Source of the DNA: Cytophagales bacterium
GTDB taxonomy: Bacteria; Bacteroidota; Bacteroidia; Cytophagales; Spirosomataceae
Assembly (NCBI GenBank): GCA_013298865.1
Contig: JAAFJL010000024.1
Location: 1 to 42,728, forward strand
Length of the DNA stretch: 42,728 nucleotides
Direction: 5' to 3'
Part shown: piece by piece, positions 14,737-23,780 of the stretch
Numbering within the stretch: position 1 is the first letter of the stretch
How the letters are laid out: every line of letters starts with the position of its first letter
Translations under genes and position numbers: made by a program
The notes under the pieces: generated by a model
What the model was told of the DNA's origin: nothing
Database searches by the model: none
The model's input: the letters and a program-made list of their open reading frames with translations, nothing else

Positions 14737-17550
14737 TTAAAAACGTAACTGCAAATTAGCATTAAACATTGTTCCTAATTGGCTAAACTGTGAACCATTA
14801 TAACCAAGAATATCATAACGCCCACTGAAACCTAAGAAACCTCTAATCAATGCTTTATCCTCTGCATTTGCGATTGCTTTTGCACCTGCTGGATTCAAGG
14901 CTACTAAATCCCATTTTGGTATAACATTCAAAAAGTTATTCACATTTGCTGTGAAAGAAACATTTTTACTGAAATTATAGCCAACACTTAAATCCGAAAC
15001 AACTGCTGGAGTAAATTCCGCTTTCAGGTTTTCCATATCTCCACCGCCGTTATCCAAATCTTGGAAAGACGTTGAACCAAATAATGTATTAGCCAAGTTG
15101 AAATTCCAGTTTTTTACTGCATAATTAAAAGCAAGAATTGCTTTGTATCTCGGACGGCTATCTGTTAATAATGATTTAATTTGTGTGTTCAAAATACTTG
15201 AACCTGCATCTGCAATCGCTTTTGGAGTTGTCGGATTTCCAACGATTGAGTTATCTAATACAAAATTTCCCGCTAAGTTTACTCCTAATTTACCCATCCC
15301 TAACTCTATATTTTTGTAAGAAATCACATAGTCAATACCAGAGTTTATAGTTTCGATTCCATTGATAAAAAACTGAACACTCGCTAAATCAAAATTATCT
15401 TTTCCAACTGCAGTACCCTTCAAGATTCTTCCTAAATCGGTTGTTGGTGTGGCTAATTTCTTATCATCAGTATTAATAGAAGAGCTGTAAACAATTCTAT
15501 CTGTTACTCTGATATTATAATAATCTAAAGTAATACTAAGATTCTTTGATGGATTTAAACCTAAACCAAAAGTATAGTTGGTCGATTGCTCTGGTTTTAA
15601 GTTAGGGATTCCCAATGCACGTGCCTGAGCAGAACGGTTATTGAACAAACCAGATAATTGGATGGTACCACCAGAAAAAGCAGCCTGTACAGATTGTGCA
15701 TAAGTTTGGTGCAAGGTTGGAGCTCTAAATCCAGTTGAAGCCGAAGCTCTAACAACCACTTTATCATCAGCAAATTTGTAACGAGAAGATAGCTTCCAAA
15801 CACTTTTTGAACCAAAATCACTATAGTTTTCAGTACGAACTGTTCCGTTAATCAAAAAATCTTTTGAAATATCATAGCTTACATCAAAATAAGCTCCAAC
15901 GTTGAAACGCTTATTGATACCAGCATTTAATTTATTGATACCAGGAAATGAATTTGAACCCTCTCTATCATAAGAAGCCTCATCACCTGCAATAATTGTG
16001 TATGCTTCTGTACGTGCTTCCATACCAAAGGCAATGCCCAATTGATCAGTGATAGCTTTTGAAATATCAATATTTCCAACAATATGACTAAACTCAAATC
16101 CACCTGGTTTGAAACGTGTTGGACTTGTTTTACCCAAAGAACGGTTTACGGTATTGTCAACTGTATAGTTTTGCGTGTTTCCACCGATGGTTAAACTTCC
16201 ATCGTGCTTCCAACCATTTGTCTCACCTTTGAGTCCCAATGTTGCGTTATAGTCAACTAAATCACCTTCAAAAGTTGGTACATATCCAATATAACCTTTG
16301 TATAAATTCACATCATCCGTTCCGAATGCTAAAGTTTCTTTTGTGATATAATTCTTACCACCATTATCAGTTGGGCTGTGCAATAAACCACGGTCTTGTC
16401 TCCAATATGGCGTACGGAAATTGGCAAAACTTGATACTCTTTTCAATACCATTGCAGCATTTCCATAAAATTCATTATTGTTTCCAACTGGAATTCCGAA
16501 GTTTACCAAAAATTTACCCGCAGTAGTTTCTGCCGTTCCGTTGATGTTTCCACCAGTTGGATAATCTTTTAAATAAGTTCTGATTAAAGCATCTTGTGCT
16601 GGATTTTTAGGGTCACCGAAAGTTGCAATTTCTGTTGGTACGTGAATCGTTCCAGAACGAACTGCTGAATTTTGCTGAGAAAAATCAACTGTGTAATTTA
16701 CAAAACCTTTAGTGCCAAAGTTTGCTCCACCGTTCAAAGCTAAACCGTACATTCCACCATCGCCAGCAGAAGTAATTCCTGTGTTGAAGTTCAAGGAAGT
16801 ATATTCGTATTTGTCTTTCAAAATGATGTTCATTACACCTGCAATCGCATCAGAACCGTATTGGGCAGAAGCACCATCACGCAAGATTTCAACACGTTTG
16901 ATGGCTTGTTGAGGAATCGCTGAAATATCAACCCCAGTTTCTCCACGACCTGGCGAGAACTGAACGTATAGCAAAGAACTCAAGTTTTTACGTTTTCCAT
17001 TAATCAAAACCAATGTACGGCTTGGTCCCATATTACGGATTTCCCATGGGTCTAACAATGTCGTAGCATCGTTTACGGGCGTGTTTACTGTGTTGAAAGA
17101 AGGAACAGTGTATTGAAGTGCCTTGTCGAAAGTAGTCTGACCAGTCATTTTCAAATCGGCAGAACCAATAATGTCGATTGGTACAGGGGCATCTGTGACT
17201 GTACGTTGTACGTTACGGCTACCCGTTGTTACCACAACTTCGTCTAACTGAGAATTGGATGCTTCCATCGCTACATCAAGCACAACATCACCAGCAATCG
17301 TTACTGACTTTGTTACATTAGAAAAACCAATTGACGAGAAACGCACTTGGTAACTTCCGTTGGCTAACTTCAAGGTATAAGCACCGTTAGCGTCTGTTGC
17401 CGTACCAATAGATTTGCCAACTACGGCAACTGAGGCTCCTGCAAGTGGATTGTTTTGTGCGTCTTTGACAACGCCTTTGAGGGATTGGGCGAATGTTACA
17501 CTGCCCATTAGCATTATGCCAAGGGTGACAGTAAAAAGTTTTTTGAACAT
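14737..17550 (-). CDS. TonB-dependent outer-membrane receptor
   Basis: 937-residue ligand-gated outer-membrane channel powered by TonB. The start is MFKKLFTVTLGIMLMGSVTF (ATG at 17550), which gives a proper signal peptide; an upstream in-frame ATG at 17604 adds 18 unsuitable residues. Order: signal peptide, carboxypeptidase-regulatory-like beta domain (LKGVVKDAQNNPLAGASVAV), a short linker with DEVVVTTGSRNVQRT acting as TonB-box region, the plug (about 115-230; LINGKRKN, VEILRDGASAQYGSDAIAGV), then the 22-strand barrel ending NANLQLRF. No SusD-like partner is next to it, which argues against a SusCD glycan system. The ligand is unknown; siderophore, vitamin or peptide uptake are all possible. 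Confidence 0.93.
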   Translation of the reverse strand: MFKKLFTVTLGIMLMGSVTFAQSLKGVVKDAQNNPLAGASVAVVGKSIGTATDANGAYTLKLANGSYQVRFSSIGFSNVTKSVTIAGDVVLDVAMEASNSQLDEVVVTTGSRNVQRTVTDAPVPIDIIGSADLKMTGQTTFDKALQYTVPSFNTVNTPVNDATTLLDPWEIRNMGPSRTLVLINGKRKNLSSLLYVQFSPGRGETGVDISAIPQQAIKRVEILRDGASAQYGSDAIAGVMNIILKDKYEYTSLNFNTGITSAGDGGMYGLALNGGANFGTKGFVNYTVDFSQQNSAVRSGTIHVPTEIATFGDPKNPAQDALIRTYLKDYPTGGNINGTAETTAGKFLVNFGIPVGNNNEFYGNAAMVLKRVSSFANFRTPYWRQDRGLLHSPTDNGGKNYITKETLAFGTDDVNLYKGYIGYVPTFEGDLVDYNATLGLKGETNGWKHDGSLTIGGNTQNYTVDNTVNRSLGKTSPTRFKPGGFEFSHIVGNIDISKAITDQLGIAFGMEARTEAYTIIAGDEASYDREGSNSFPGINKLNAGINKRFNVGAYFDVSYDISKDFLINGTVRTENYSDFGSKSVWKLSSRYKFADDKVVVRASASTGFRAPTLHQTYAQSVQAAFSGGTIQLSGLFNNRSAQARALGIPNLKPEQSTNYTFGLGLNPSKNLSITLDYYNIRVTDRIVYSSSINTDDKKLATPTTDLGRILKGTAVGKDNFDLASVQFFINGIETINSGIDYVISYKNIELGMGKLGVNLAGNFVLDNSIVGNPTTPKAIADAGSSILNTQIKSLLTDSRPRYKAILAFNYAVKNWNFNLANTLFGSTSFQDLDNGGGDMENLKAEFTPAVVSDLSVGYNFSKNVSFTANVNNFLNVIPKWDLVALNPAGAKAIANAEDKALIRGFLGFSGRYDILGYNGSQFSQLGTMFNANLQLRF

Positions 17551-17906
17551 AAAATAATGATTAAATAAAAATGTGAATTTTAGAAAGTATGAATATAACA
17601 TCATATACTTGTAATAAAAAAGAATTTTAGGGATATTGTTTTAAAACTCTCACATTTTTTTCTCATTATTTCATCATAAGGAGATTTAACGAATGAAATT
17701 TTCTGTGTTTCTGAGTTGAAAATTAGTGTCAGTCTGTAAGTTTTATGATGGTGGTAAATACTCAGCAGATTAGAGATGGGATTCATTTGAAGCAGATTTT
17801 TACTCAGAAAATTAGCTCAGGAAATTAACCAAAAAGTAAAATTTACAGGAAAAATCCACAAAAAAAGACCCCAGAATTTGAGGTCTTTTTGTATTTGAAA
17901 AGCTAC
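17551..17906. other. 356-bp gap upstream of the TonB receptor
   Basis: AT-rich. It holds the TonB receptor leader (17551 to roughly 17650) and the terminator of the DUF1080 gene (17862-17890). A 61-codon minus-strand frame (17601-17786) has no coding character. I see no RNA gene here. Confidence 0.5.
17862..17890 (-). terminator. Terminator after the DUF1080 gene
   Basis: Nine-bp stem AAAAAGACC (17862-17870) with GGTCTTTTT (17882-17890) and T-runs on both strands, 16 bp past the minus-strand stop at 17907. Confidence 0.8.
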
Positions 17907-18575
17907 TCACTTCAAAGGAGTCATTTCTACTTTTCTGAATTCAACTTCTGAACCTTCGGCTTGTAGAGCGATTTGCCCTTTTTGGACAGTTGCCCCAAAA
18001 CCATTATTGACCATGTCGCCATTTACCCAGACTTTGATGGTATTTCCTTTGCATTCAATCACCATTTTGTTCCATTCTCCGAGAGGCTTTTCTGAATTAT
18101 CTGTCAAGTTCTTGATTTTTCTCTCTTTGTCTTCCGTAACGCCCCATTTTTCTTTTGGACCTCTCCGTTTTTCCATGTCTGGCACACTAATATCTTCGGC
18201 GATACACCAAAAATCCCCAGCATTTTCGTGCATCATTTGTACCTCAATGGATTTTGGAAATTGCCCGTACAAAGCCCGTGGCGTAGAAGCATGAACCAGT
18301 ACGCCACAATTTCCTGGCGTTCCAGCAAAGCGATATTCTACTACAAGGCGATAGTTTTGGTATTTTTCTTTGGTAATTAAATGCCCTTCTGGCGTACCCA
18401 AACTGACCAATAATCCATTCCGTAAAATAAAGGGATTGATTGTTTTAGGGTCTTTATCCATTTCAGGAATATCAATGTACCAATTATCAAGGTTTTTTCC
18501 GTTGAATAACTGTATCGTTTTCTGAGCAAAAGTACTTACTGAAAAAAGCGATAGGATAATGATGAGTTTTTTCAT
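17907..18575 (-). CDS. DUF1080 (3-keto-disaccharide hydrolase-like) secreted protein
   Basis: 222 residues with a signal peptide (MKKLIIILSLFSVSTFAQ) followed by a concanavalin-like beta sandwich typical of DUF1080: IQLFNGKNLDNWY at the start, LVVEYRFAGTPGNCGVLVHA in the middle, SIEVQMMHENAGDFW, and the closing GQIALQAEGSEVEFRKVEM. Characterised DUF1080 members hydrolyse 3-keto-disaccharides or related glycosides; the substrate here is unknown. Monocistronic or led by its own promoter; the next upstream module (18603-19467) encodes unrelated proteins. Confidence 0.88.
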   Translation of the reverse strand: MKKLIIILSLFSVSTFAQKTIQLFNGKNLDNWYIDIPEMDKDPKTINPFILRNGLLVSLGTPEGHLITKEKYQNYRLVVEYRFAGTPGNCGVLVHASTPRALYGQFPKSIEVQMMHENAGDFWCIAEDISVPDMEKRRGPKEKWGVTEDKERKIKNLTDNSEKPLGEWNKMVIECKGNTIKVWVNGDMVNNGFGATVQKGQIALQAEGSEVEFRKVEMTPLK

Positions 18576-18602
18576 TGTTGGGGGGAACTATTAGAATGTT
18601 GT

Positions 18603-18935
18603 TTATTTCTGTTCAAACCCTGACTGAGATTTTTTATGAAGTTGGGTTGCCATCAAGATTTGTTCCTCTATATTTTTAGTAGCAAGTCCATTTTTTTCTT
18701 TTTCCCATTTTAAACTACTTGTTAATTTCATCAGTCTTACCATCTCTTCTTTTGGCAAAGAGTCGCTTAATAACTTCATTTCCAGAATATTAATAAACTC
18801 AGAAATGATTTCATCATTGATTATTAAACTCTGGGAAGAAACCTTCTGGCTTTCAAAATTTTGAAAATCTTTTACCAAAATTTTGGTAAAACGATCTGGT
18901 TTCTGGCTCTGTATTTTTAATTGTTGTGTTTTCAT
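18603..18935 (-). CDS. Small protein paired with the ADP-ribosyltransferase
   Basis: 110-residue soluble protein of unknown family, helix-rich and highly charged (DEIISEFINILEMKLLSDSL, LPKEEMVRLMKLTSSLKWEK), with a glutamine/lysine-rich N-terminus. It starts 4 bp after the stop of the upstream ADP-ribosyltransferase gene, so the two are made from one mRNA. It could be an immunity protein or antitoxin, or a helical chaperone. There is no signal peptide. Assignment is by linkage only. Confidence 0.6.
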   Translation of the reverse strand: MKTQQLKIQSQKPDRFTKILVKDFQNFESQKVSSQSLIINDEIISEFINILEMKLLSDSLPKEEMVRLMKLTSSLKWEKEKNGLATKNIEEQILMATQLHKKSQSGFEQK

Positions 18936-18939
18936 CTGA

Positions 18940-19467
18940 TTATATTTCTCGCATAATAATTATATCTTTCTTAACCGAAATATCAAGAATAATAAATTTT
19001 GTATTGTATTTGAACACTACTTCTCCTTCATTAAATTTAGCTATGTCACTAATTCTCTTCCCCTTTTTACTAAATATGTCAAATCTTACATTCCCAAACA
19101 TTCTCGCAGATAATTGAGAGATACTTGTTGAGACAAAAAAAGGTTCAATAATTGGCTCATTCTTGCTAAAAGCAAATAAATATTTATTCAATTCTACATT
19201 ATTTAATTTAACACCCCGATATACAACTCCTTCATAATCAGATAGTTTTGACAGTGATTCGTCTAAAAATATTCCATAATCAGAAATATTGTTCCCATTG
19301 CTTAATCGAAGTTTTTCGTTTAAATCCTCATAGCCATCTTCTGAATATTTGAAAATTATCGCTTTTTCATAAACAGTCAATTCAGTTAAGACGTTCAGGC
19401 GATAACTTGTTTCTATATCTTTAATTTCACGAAATAGGTATTCCTTAGCATACTCTTCAATAGTCAT
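18940..19467 (-). CDS. R-S-E class mono-ADP-ribosyltransferase-like protein
   Basis: 175-residue protein whose last two thirds carry the three ADP-ribosyltransferase motifs in order: R84 in VVYRGVKL (region 1), S113-T114-S115 in EPFFVSTSIS (region 2), and E147-x-E149 in KFNEGEVVFKYN (region 3, the arginine-type ExE pair). The family moves ADP-ribose from NAD to a protein side chain. The N-terminal 70 residues are helical (LTVYEKAIIFKYSEDGYEDL) as in other single-domain transferases of this group. No signal peptide is visible, so it acts inside the cell or is delivered by another route. Co-encoded with the 110-residue protein and inserted directly downstream of murE on the same strand. Very AT-rich. 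Activity is inferred from motifs. Confidence 0.78.
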   Translation of the reverse strand: MTIEEYAKEYLFREIKDIETSYRLNVLTELTVYEKAIIFKYSEDGYEDLNEKLRLSNGNNISDYGIFLDESLSKLSDYEGVVYRGVKLNNVELNKYLFAFSKNEPIIEPFFVSTSISQLSARMFGNVRFDIFSKKGKRISDIAKFNEGEVVFKYNTKFIILDISVKKDIIIMREI

Positions 19468-19506
19468 AATTCAAATGTAAATAAATATTTTTGTTATTCA
19501 GTACAA

Positions 19507-20967
19507 TCAACTCTCAAATGCCTCCTTAATCACTTCTTTGTCATCAAAATGGTGCTTGATTCCTTTGATTTCTTGGTAGTTTTCGTGTCCTTTCCCTGCT
19601 ACTAAAATAATGTCTCCAGCTTGTGCTAATTCTCTGACTGCAAGAAAGATAGCTTCTTTTCTGTCTTCTATGATTTTAGTCTTTTTGAAGTCAATCGGTG
19701 GTACTCCTTTTCGCATTTGTTCTAAAATCTCTGCAGGGTCTTCATTTCTTGGATTGTCCGAAGTCAGGATTACTTTATTGCTTAATTCGCAGGCGATTTC
19801 TGCCATAATTGGGCGTTTGGTTGCGTCTCTATTGCCACCACAGCCAACTACAGTAATTACGTTTTGGTTACCTTCTTTGATTTTATTGATGGTCTGCAAA
19901 ACGTTCTTGAGGGCATCTGGTGTGTGGGCATAATCCACGATTCCTACCTTCAAATCTTTCAGGGAAACAATCTGTTCAAACCTTCCAGGGGCGGTTAGTA
20001 ACCCCGACATTTGTACCAAAATTTCTTCTGGGTCTTCTTCTAATAAAACTGCCGCCCCGTAAATCGCCAAAAGGTTATAGGCATTGAAAGTACCAATTAA
20101 CTGAAAATGAATTTCCCGATTATCAACTTCCATTTCAAGCCCATAGATACTGTCAGAGATAATTTTCCCCTTGAAATTCGCCAGCGTTTCTAAAGAATAT
20201 GTATGGATAGATGCCTTCGTATTTTGTACCATCACTGTACCCCGACGGTCGTCCACATTGACTAACGCAAAGGCAGTTTTGGGCAACATATCGAAGAACC
20301 CCTTTTTTGCCTTGATGTAATTCTCAAACGTCTTATGAAAATCTAAATGGTCATGTGTAATATTGGAAAAAATGCCCCCTGAGAAGCTAAGACCCGTTAT
20401 TCTGTGTTGTACAACTGCATGAGAACTCACTTCCATAAAAACGTGGCTACAACCTGCATCCGCCATTTTTGCCAATAATTTATTCAGATTTACGGCATCT
20501 GGTGTGGTATGTGTAGAAGGAATAACCTCTTCGTCAATCTGATTTTGTACCGTAGAAATCAATCCGCAACGATAACCCAATTGTCTGAATAATCTGAATA
20601 AAAGCGTTACGGTAGTTGTTTTGCCATTTGTGCCAGTAATACCTACTAATTTGATTTTTGCAGAAGGATTTTCATAGAAATTTGAGGCAAAATATCCCAA
20701 AGTTTCTGCCGAATCCTTCACTTGAATATAGGTAATGTTTTCAGAAATAGTGGCTGGTAATGTTTCACACAAAATAGCTGTTGCACCCTTTTCGATTACT
20801 TGCTGAATGAAATCGTGTCCGTCAACCTGAGTGCCTTTTAATGCCACAAACATTGAACCTTGTACTACTTTCCGAGAATCAATTTCAATATTTTCGATAA
20901 CTGTTTCTGTACTGCCGATTACTGAAATAGTTTTTACTTTTGAGAGTATTTCAGAGATTTTTTTCAT
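19507..20967 (-). CDS. murE: UDP-MurNAc-tripeptide synthetase MurE
   Basis: Cytoplasmic ATP-dependent ligase that adds the third residue to UDP-MurNAc-L-Ala-D-Glu in peptidoglycan synthesis. 486 residues, normal for the family. It has the Mur P-loop GITGTNGKTTT at about residue 112, the substrate block STHTTPDAVNL, EVSSHAVVQHRI, NITHDHLDFH, and the specificity motif DNPRNEDP at about residue 403, which marks meso-diaminopimelate as substrate. The start overlaps the M1 peptidase stop by 4 bp (20964-20967). It lies outside the usual mur/fts cluster. Confidence 0.96.
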   Translation of the reverse strand: MKKISEILSKVKTISVIGSTETVIENIEIDSRKVVQGSMFVALKGTQVDGHDFIQQVIEKGATAILCETLPATISENITYIQVKDSAETLGYFASNFYENPSAKIKLVGITGTNGKTTTVTLLFRLFRQLGYRCGLISTVQNQIDEEVIPSTHTTPDAVNLNKLLAKMADAGCSHVFMEVSSHAVVQHRITGLSFSGGIFSNITHDHLDFHKTFENYIKAKKGFFDMLPKTAFALVNVDDRRGTVMVQNTKASIHTYSLETLANFKGKIISDSIYGLEMEVDNREIHFQLIGTFNAYNLLAIYGAAVLLEEDPEEILVQMSGLLTAPGRFEQIVSLKDLKVGIVDYAHTPDALKNVLQTINKIKEGNQNVITVVGCGGNRDATKRPIMAEIACELSNKVILTSDNPRNEDPAEILEQMRKGVPPIDFKKTKIIEDRKEAIFLAVRELAQAGDIILVAGKGHENYQEIKGIKHHFDDKEVIKEAFES

Positions 20968-22604
20968 AGTTTTTTCTGATTCACGTAATAATTTTCGTCT
21001 ATTTTAATTTCTTTTAAATCACTGATTTTCAATGTCTTCCAAACTGTTGTTGGAGATAATACTTCACTTTTCCCTTCTGCGAAACTTACTCGGATGGGCA
21101 TATCAAAACCTTCAACTGCATTCGCCCAATGATAAGATAATTCCTGATTTTGGATTTTATATTCTAAAGTTGGAATCTGAGTATTCCGCAAATATTGGTC
21201 AAAAATCTTGTCTAATTTCTTCCCAGATTTCTGAATTATGTAGTCTTCTACTTGTTTGGTAGTGACAGTCTGGTGGTAAAAATTTTGGTTTAAACCTCTC
21301 AGAATTTGCCGCCATTTTTCATCATCATTCACAATCTGGCGAATCGTATGAAGCATATTTCCACCTTTATAATACATATCGCCAGAACCTTCGTGGTTTA
21401 CATTGTACTGCCCAATAATCGGGCGGTCATTTCTGATAACTCTCCTTGTACCCCGAACATAAGCTGCGGCGGCTTCTTTGCCATAATAATATTCGGTATA
21501 AAGGCTTTCTGAATAGTTGGTAAAACTTTCATGAATCCACATATCGGCAATGTCTCGGTAAGTAATATTATTGGCAAACCATTCATGTCCAGACTCATGG
21601 ATAATGATAAAATCCCATTTCAATCCCCAGCCTGTTCCTGATAAATCCGAACCAAGATAACCATTTTTGAAGGCATTTCCGTACGTGACTGAACTCTGAT
21701 GTTCCATGCCCAAATACGGAACTTGCACTAATTTGTAGCCGTCTTCATAGAAAGGATACGCCCCAAACCAATGTTCAAAAGCCTTCATCATCATGGGTGC
21801 TTGCTTGAACTGCACTTTTGCTTTTTCTAAATCATCGGGCAAAACGTAATAACTCATATCTAATTTGCCCTTTTCTCCTTGAAAAACCTCCGAGAATTGT
21901 TGGTAATTCCCGATGTTCATATTTACCCCATAATTGTTAATAGGATTTTTTACAAACCAATCAAAAGTCTTTGTATTATCCTGATTATCAGTCACTTTTC
22001 GTAGCCTTCCATTGGAAATATCCATCAAATTTTTAGGCACAGTAATCGAAATTAACATACTATCTGGTTCGTCGTAGGAGTGGTCTTTGCACGCCCACCA
22101 GACACTTGCCCCCAATCCCTGACAAGAAGTAGCGATAAACCAATTGCCCTGAGCGTCTTTTTTCCAAGTTAAGCCACCGTCCCAAGGTGGACGTTTTGCT
22201 ACTCTGGGTTTACCCGAAAAGTAAACAGTAAGGGTTTCAGATTTGCCTTTAATTTGTTTTTTCATGAGCGAAATAAAGAAAGCATTTCCATCCCTTCTGA
22301 ATTTTAATTCTTGCCCGTCCTGCAAGATTTTATTGATCTGCATGGGTTTTTGCAAGTCAATTTGCATTACTTGAGCAGGTGCTAAAACTCTGTAAGTCAG
22401 AGCAGTAGAGCCACTAATCATGCTGTCTTGGGGTTGTACTTTTACCCGTAGTTCGGCATATTGCCAGTCCCACCAAATACGTTCTGGAGTGATTGTTCCA
22501 CGCAAGGTATCGTCATGTGTGAAGGTAAAATTAGGCTTAAATATCTGAGCTTGTAAACTTCCCTGCAAGCACAAAAAAAGACTAAGCACGATTGCTTTTT
22601 TCAT
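20964..22604 (-). CDS. M1-family zinc metallopeptidase, exported
   Basis: 546 residues with a signal peptide (MKKAIVLSLFLCLQGSLQAQ). The N-terminal beta domain is that of M1 aminopeptidases (LRVKVQPQDSMISGSTALTY). The zinc site is HESGH at about residue 333 with the third ligand in WIHESFTNYSE about 20 residues later. LGMEHQSSVTYGN replaces the GAMEN exopeptidase motif with GMEHQ. Expected to cleave N-terminal residues from peptides in the periplasm or at the surface. Overlaps murE by 4 bp, so the two genes are coupled although their roles seem unrelated. Confidence 0.92.
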   Translation of the reverse strand: MKKAIVLSLFLCLQGSLQAQIFKPNFTFTHDDTLRGTITPERIWWDWQYAELRVKVQPQDSMISGSTALTYRVLAPAQVMQIDLQKPMQINKILQDGQELKFRRDGNAFFISLMKKQIKGKSETLTVYFSGKPRVAKRPPWDGGLTWKKDAQGNWFIATSCQGLGASVWWACKDHSYDEPDSMLISITVPKNLMDISNGRLRKVTDNQDNTKTFDWFVKNPINNYGVNMNIGNYQQFSEVFQGEKGKLDMSYYVLPDDLEKAKVQFKQAPMMMKAFEHWFGAYPFYEDGYKLVQVPYLGMEHQSSVTYGNAFKNGYLGSDLSGTGWGLKWDFIIIHESGHEWFANNITYRDIADMWIHESFTNYSESLYTEYYYGKEAAAAYVRGTRRVIRNDRPIIGQYNVNHEGSGDMYYKGGNMLHTIRQIVNDDEKWRQILRGLNQNFYHQTVTTKQVEDYIIQKSGKKLDKIFDQYLRNTQIPTLEYKIQNQELSYHWANAVEGFDMPIRVSFAEGKSEVLSPTTVWKTLKISDLKEIKIDENYYVNQKKL

Positions 22605-22623
22605 TTTTGAATTGATATAATGA

Positions 22624-22805
22624 TTTTCAAAACGGAATTATATACTTTAAGTCGCAAAACCTCTCCTCTCCTGCTGAGAGGGGAGAAAATCGGCGACAAA
22701 TGCTCCTCTCTCAGTAGCCACAATGGAATTGGAGAGGGGTTGGGGGAGAGGTTTCAACAAGCAAAATTGGTCTTGCGACATTAAGTATATAAATCCGTTT
22801 CAAAA
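22624..22805. mobile_element. MITE-like element with long terminal inverted repeats
   Basis: 182 bp without coding capacity, bounded by 33-34-bp imperfect inverted repeats (22624-22657 with 22773-22805) that share blocks around ATATACTT and TCGCAA. Inside is a second pair, AACCTCTCC (22658-22666) with GGAGAGGTT (22745-22753), and further CTCTC/GAGAG hairpins. The sequence is more GC-rich than its surroundings. No transposase is present, so any mobility would need one supplied elsewhere. A large structured RNA is the alternative. Confidence 0.55.
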
Positions 22806-22834
22806 TTAATAATTTTATGCTTATAGGGCATAAA

Positions 22835-22866
22835 AAAAGAGTTACGCTTTGAAGAGTAACTCTTTT
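22835..22866 (-). terminator. Terminator after the 22890-23552 gene
   Basis: Eleven-bp stem AAAAGAGTTAC (22835-22845) with GTAACTCTTTT (22856-22866) and a T-run on the minus strand, 23 bp beyond the stop. Confidence 0.85.
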
Positions 22867-22889
22867 AAATATTTTCTATTGTTGATTTC

Positions 22890-23552
22890 TTAAAGTTCTT
22901 CTTGTCCTTTTACAGTCAATTTCATTTGTGTTTCGCCAGTTACTGAGCGTAATTTTACCAAATAATTACCTCCCATTAATGGATACAATGGTCTGAGTAA
23001 CACCACTTTATCGTTTTCCATTTCAAATTCACAAGGGACACCCAACCCAGACTCTGTACCTAATAAAGCAGTAAGGTTTTTACTGTTATCGACTGATACA
23101 CGAACAGTTCCATTCTCAGTATTTCTAATGTACCAAACTAAACTATTGAGGTTTGGTTTAGCAATAATCGAAGCATAGGTTCTTGAATTTCCATTCTTTT
23201 CATATTCCATGATTCGATAATATTCGGTTGTTTTCAACATTTTGTAGTCAGTAAACGTAAATTGCAAACGTTCCTGAGTTGGATTTTCGCCCACTTCTAC
23301 TTCTCGAATATCAAAAAAAGTTTCATTATCTCGGCTTCTTTGAACAATAAACCTGGCGGATTTGCCTTCTTCGGGCATTACCCAAGTTATGACTGCTCTA
23401 TTCTCATCATTCATCTTTATCTCAGCTTCGATTTCTTTGGCAGAAATAGGCTTTGGAGTAGCAGATGAATTTTTTTGTGCAAGTACTAAATAACTAAAAG
23501 TTGTAAGATAGAGGATGACTGTCGCCAACAGTAATTTTGAGTATTTTCTCAT
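22890..23552 (-). CDS. Secreted fibronectin-III-like protein (paralogue of 1439-2251)
   Basis: 220-residue exported protein with signal peptide RKYSKLLLATVILYLTTFSY. A fibronectin-like domain (about 45-125) has ARFIVQRSRDNETFFDIREV and TEYYRIMEYEKNG. A C-terminal beta domain has TVRVSVDNSKNLTALL, GLGVPCEFE and GNYLVKLRSVTGETQMKL. All these blocks recur in the gene at 1439-2251, which is 50 residues longer because of a proline/lysine-rich insert near its start. Stand-alone gene with its own terminator. Unknown function; the shared design suggests two surface or periplasmic variants of one protein. Confidence 0.8.
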   Translation of the reverse strand: MRKYSKLLLATVILYLTTFSYLVLAQKNSSATPKPISAKEIEAEIKMNDENRAVITWVMPEEGKSARFIVQRSRDNETFFDIREVEVGENPTQERLQFTFTDYKMLKTTEYYRIMEYEKNGNSRTYASIIAKPNLNSLVWYIRNTENGTVRVSVDNSKNLTALLGTESGLGVPCEFEMENDKVVLLRPLYPLMGGNYLVKLRSVTGETQMKLTVKGQEEL

Positions 23553-23780
23553 AAGATTTTAATATTTAAAACAGCAATTTTCAGGATTTTTATCTATTTC
23601 ATATTGGCGGATATGATTAAATTTTGTAAAATCTATTAATTTACAGTAACAATTTAAGATTTTCTTGTACAATATCAATAATAATTATTGTTAATTTTTT
23701 ATATTGTTATACAAACATACGATTTGTCTATCAAATTCCGAAGTTTTTTCTATCCTTTTCTACAAGAACCTATTTTACGG

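Noticed and set aside
14737..18575. Polysaccharide utilisation locus formed by the TonB receptor and DUF1080 protein
   Set aside because: No SusD homologue, sigma/anti-sigma pair or glycan-binding lipoprotein is adjacent, and the two genes have separate terminators and leaders.
19472..19479. TAnnTTTG promoter element for the ADP-ribosyltransferase gene
   Set aside because: It lies only 5 bp before the start codon, so transcription would begin at or after the ATG.
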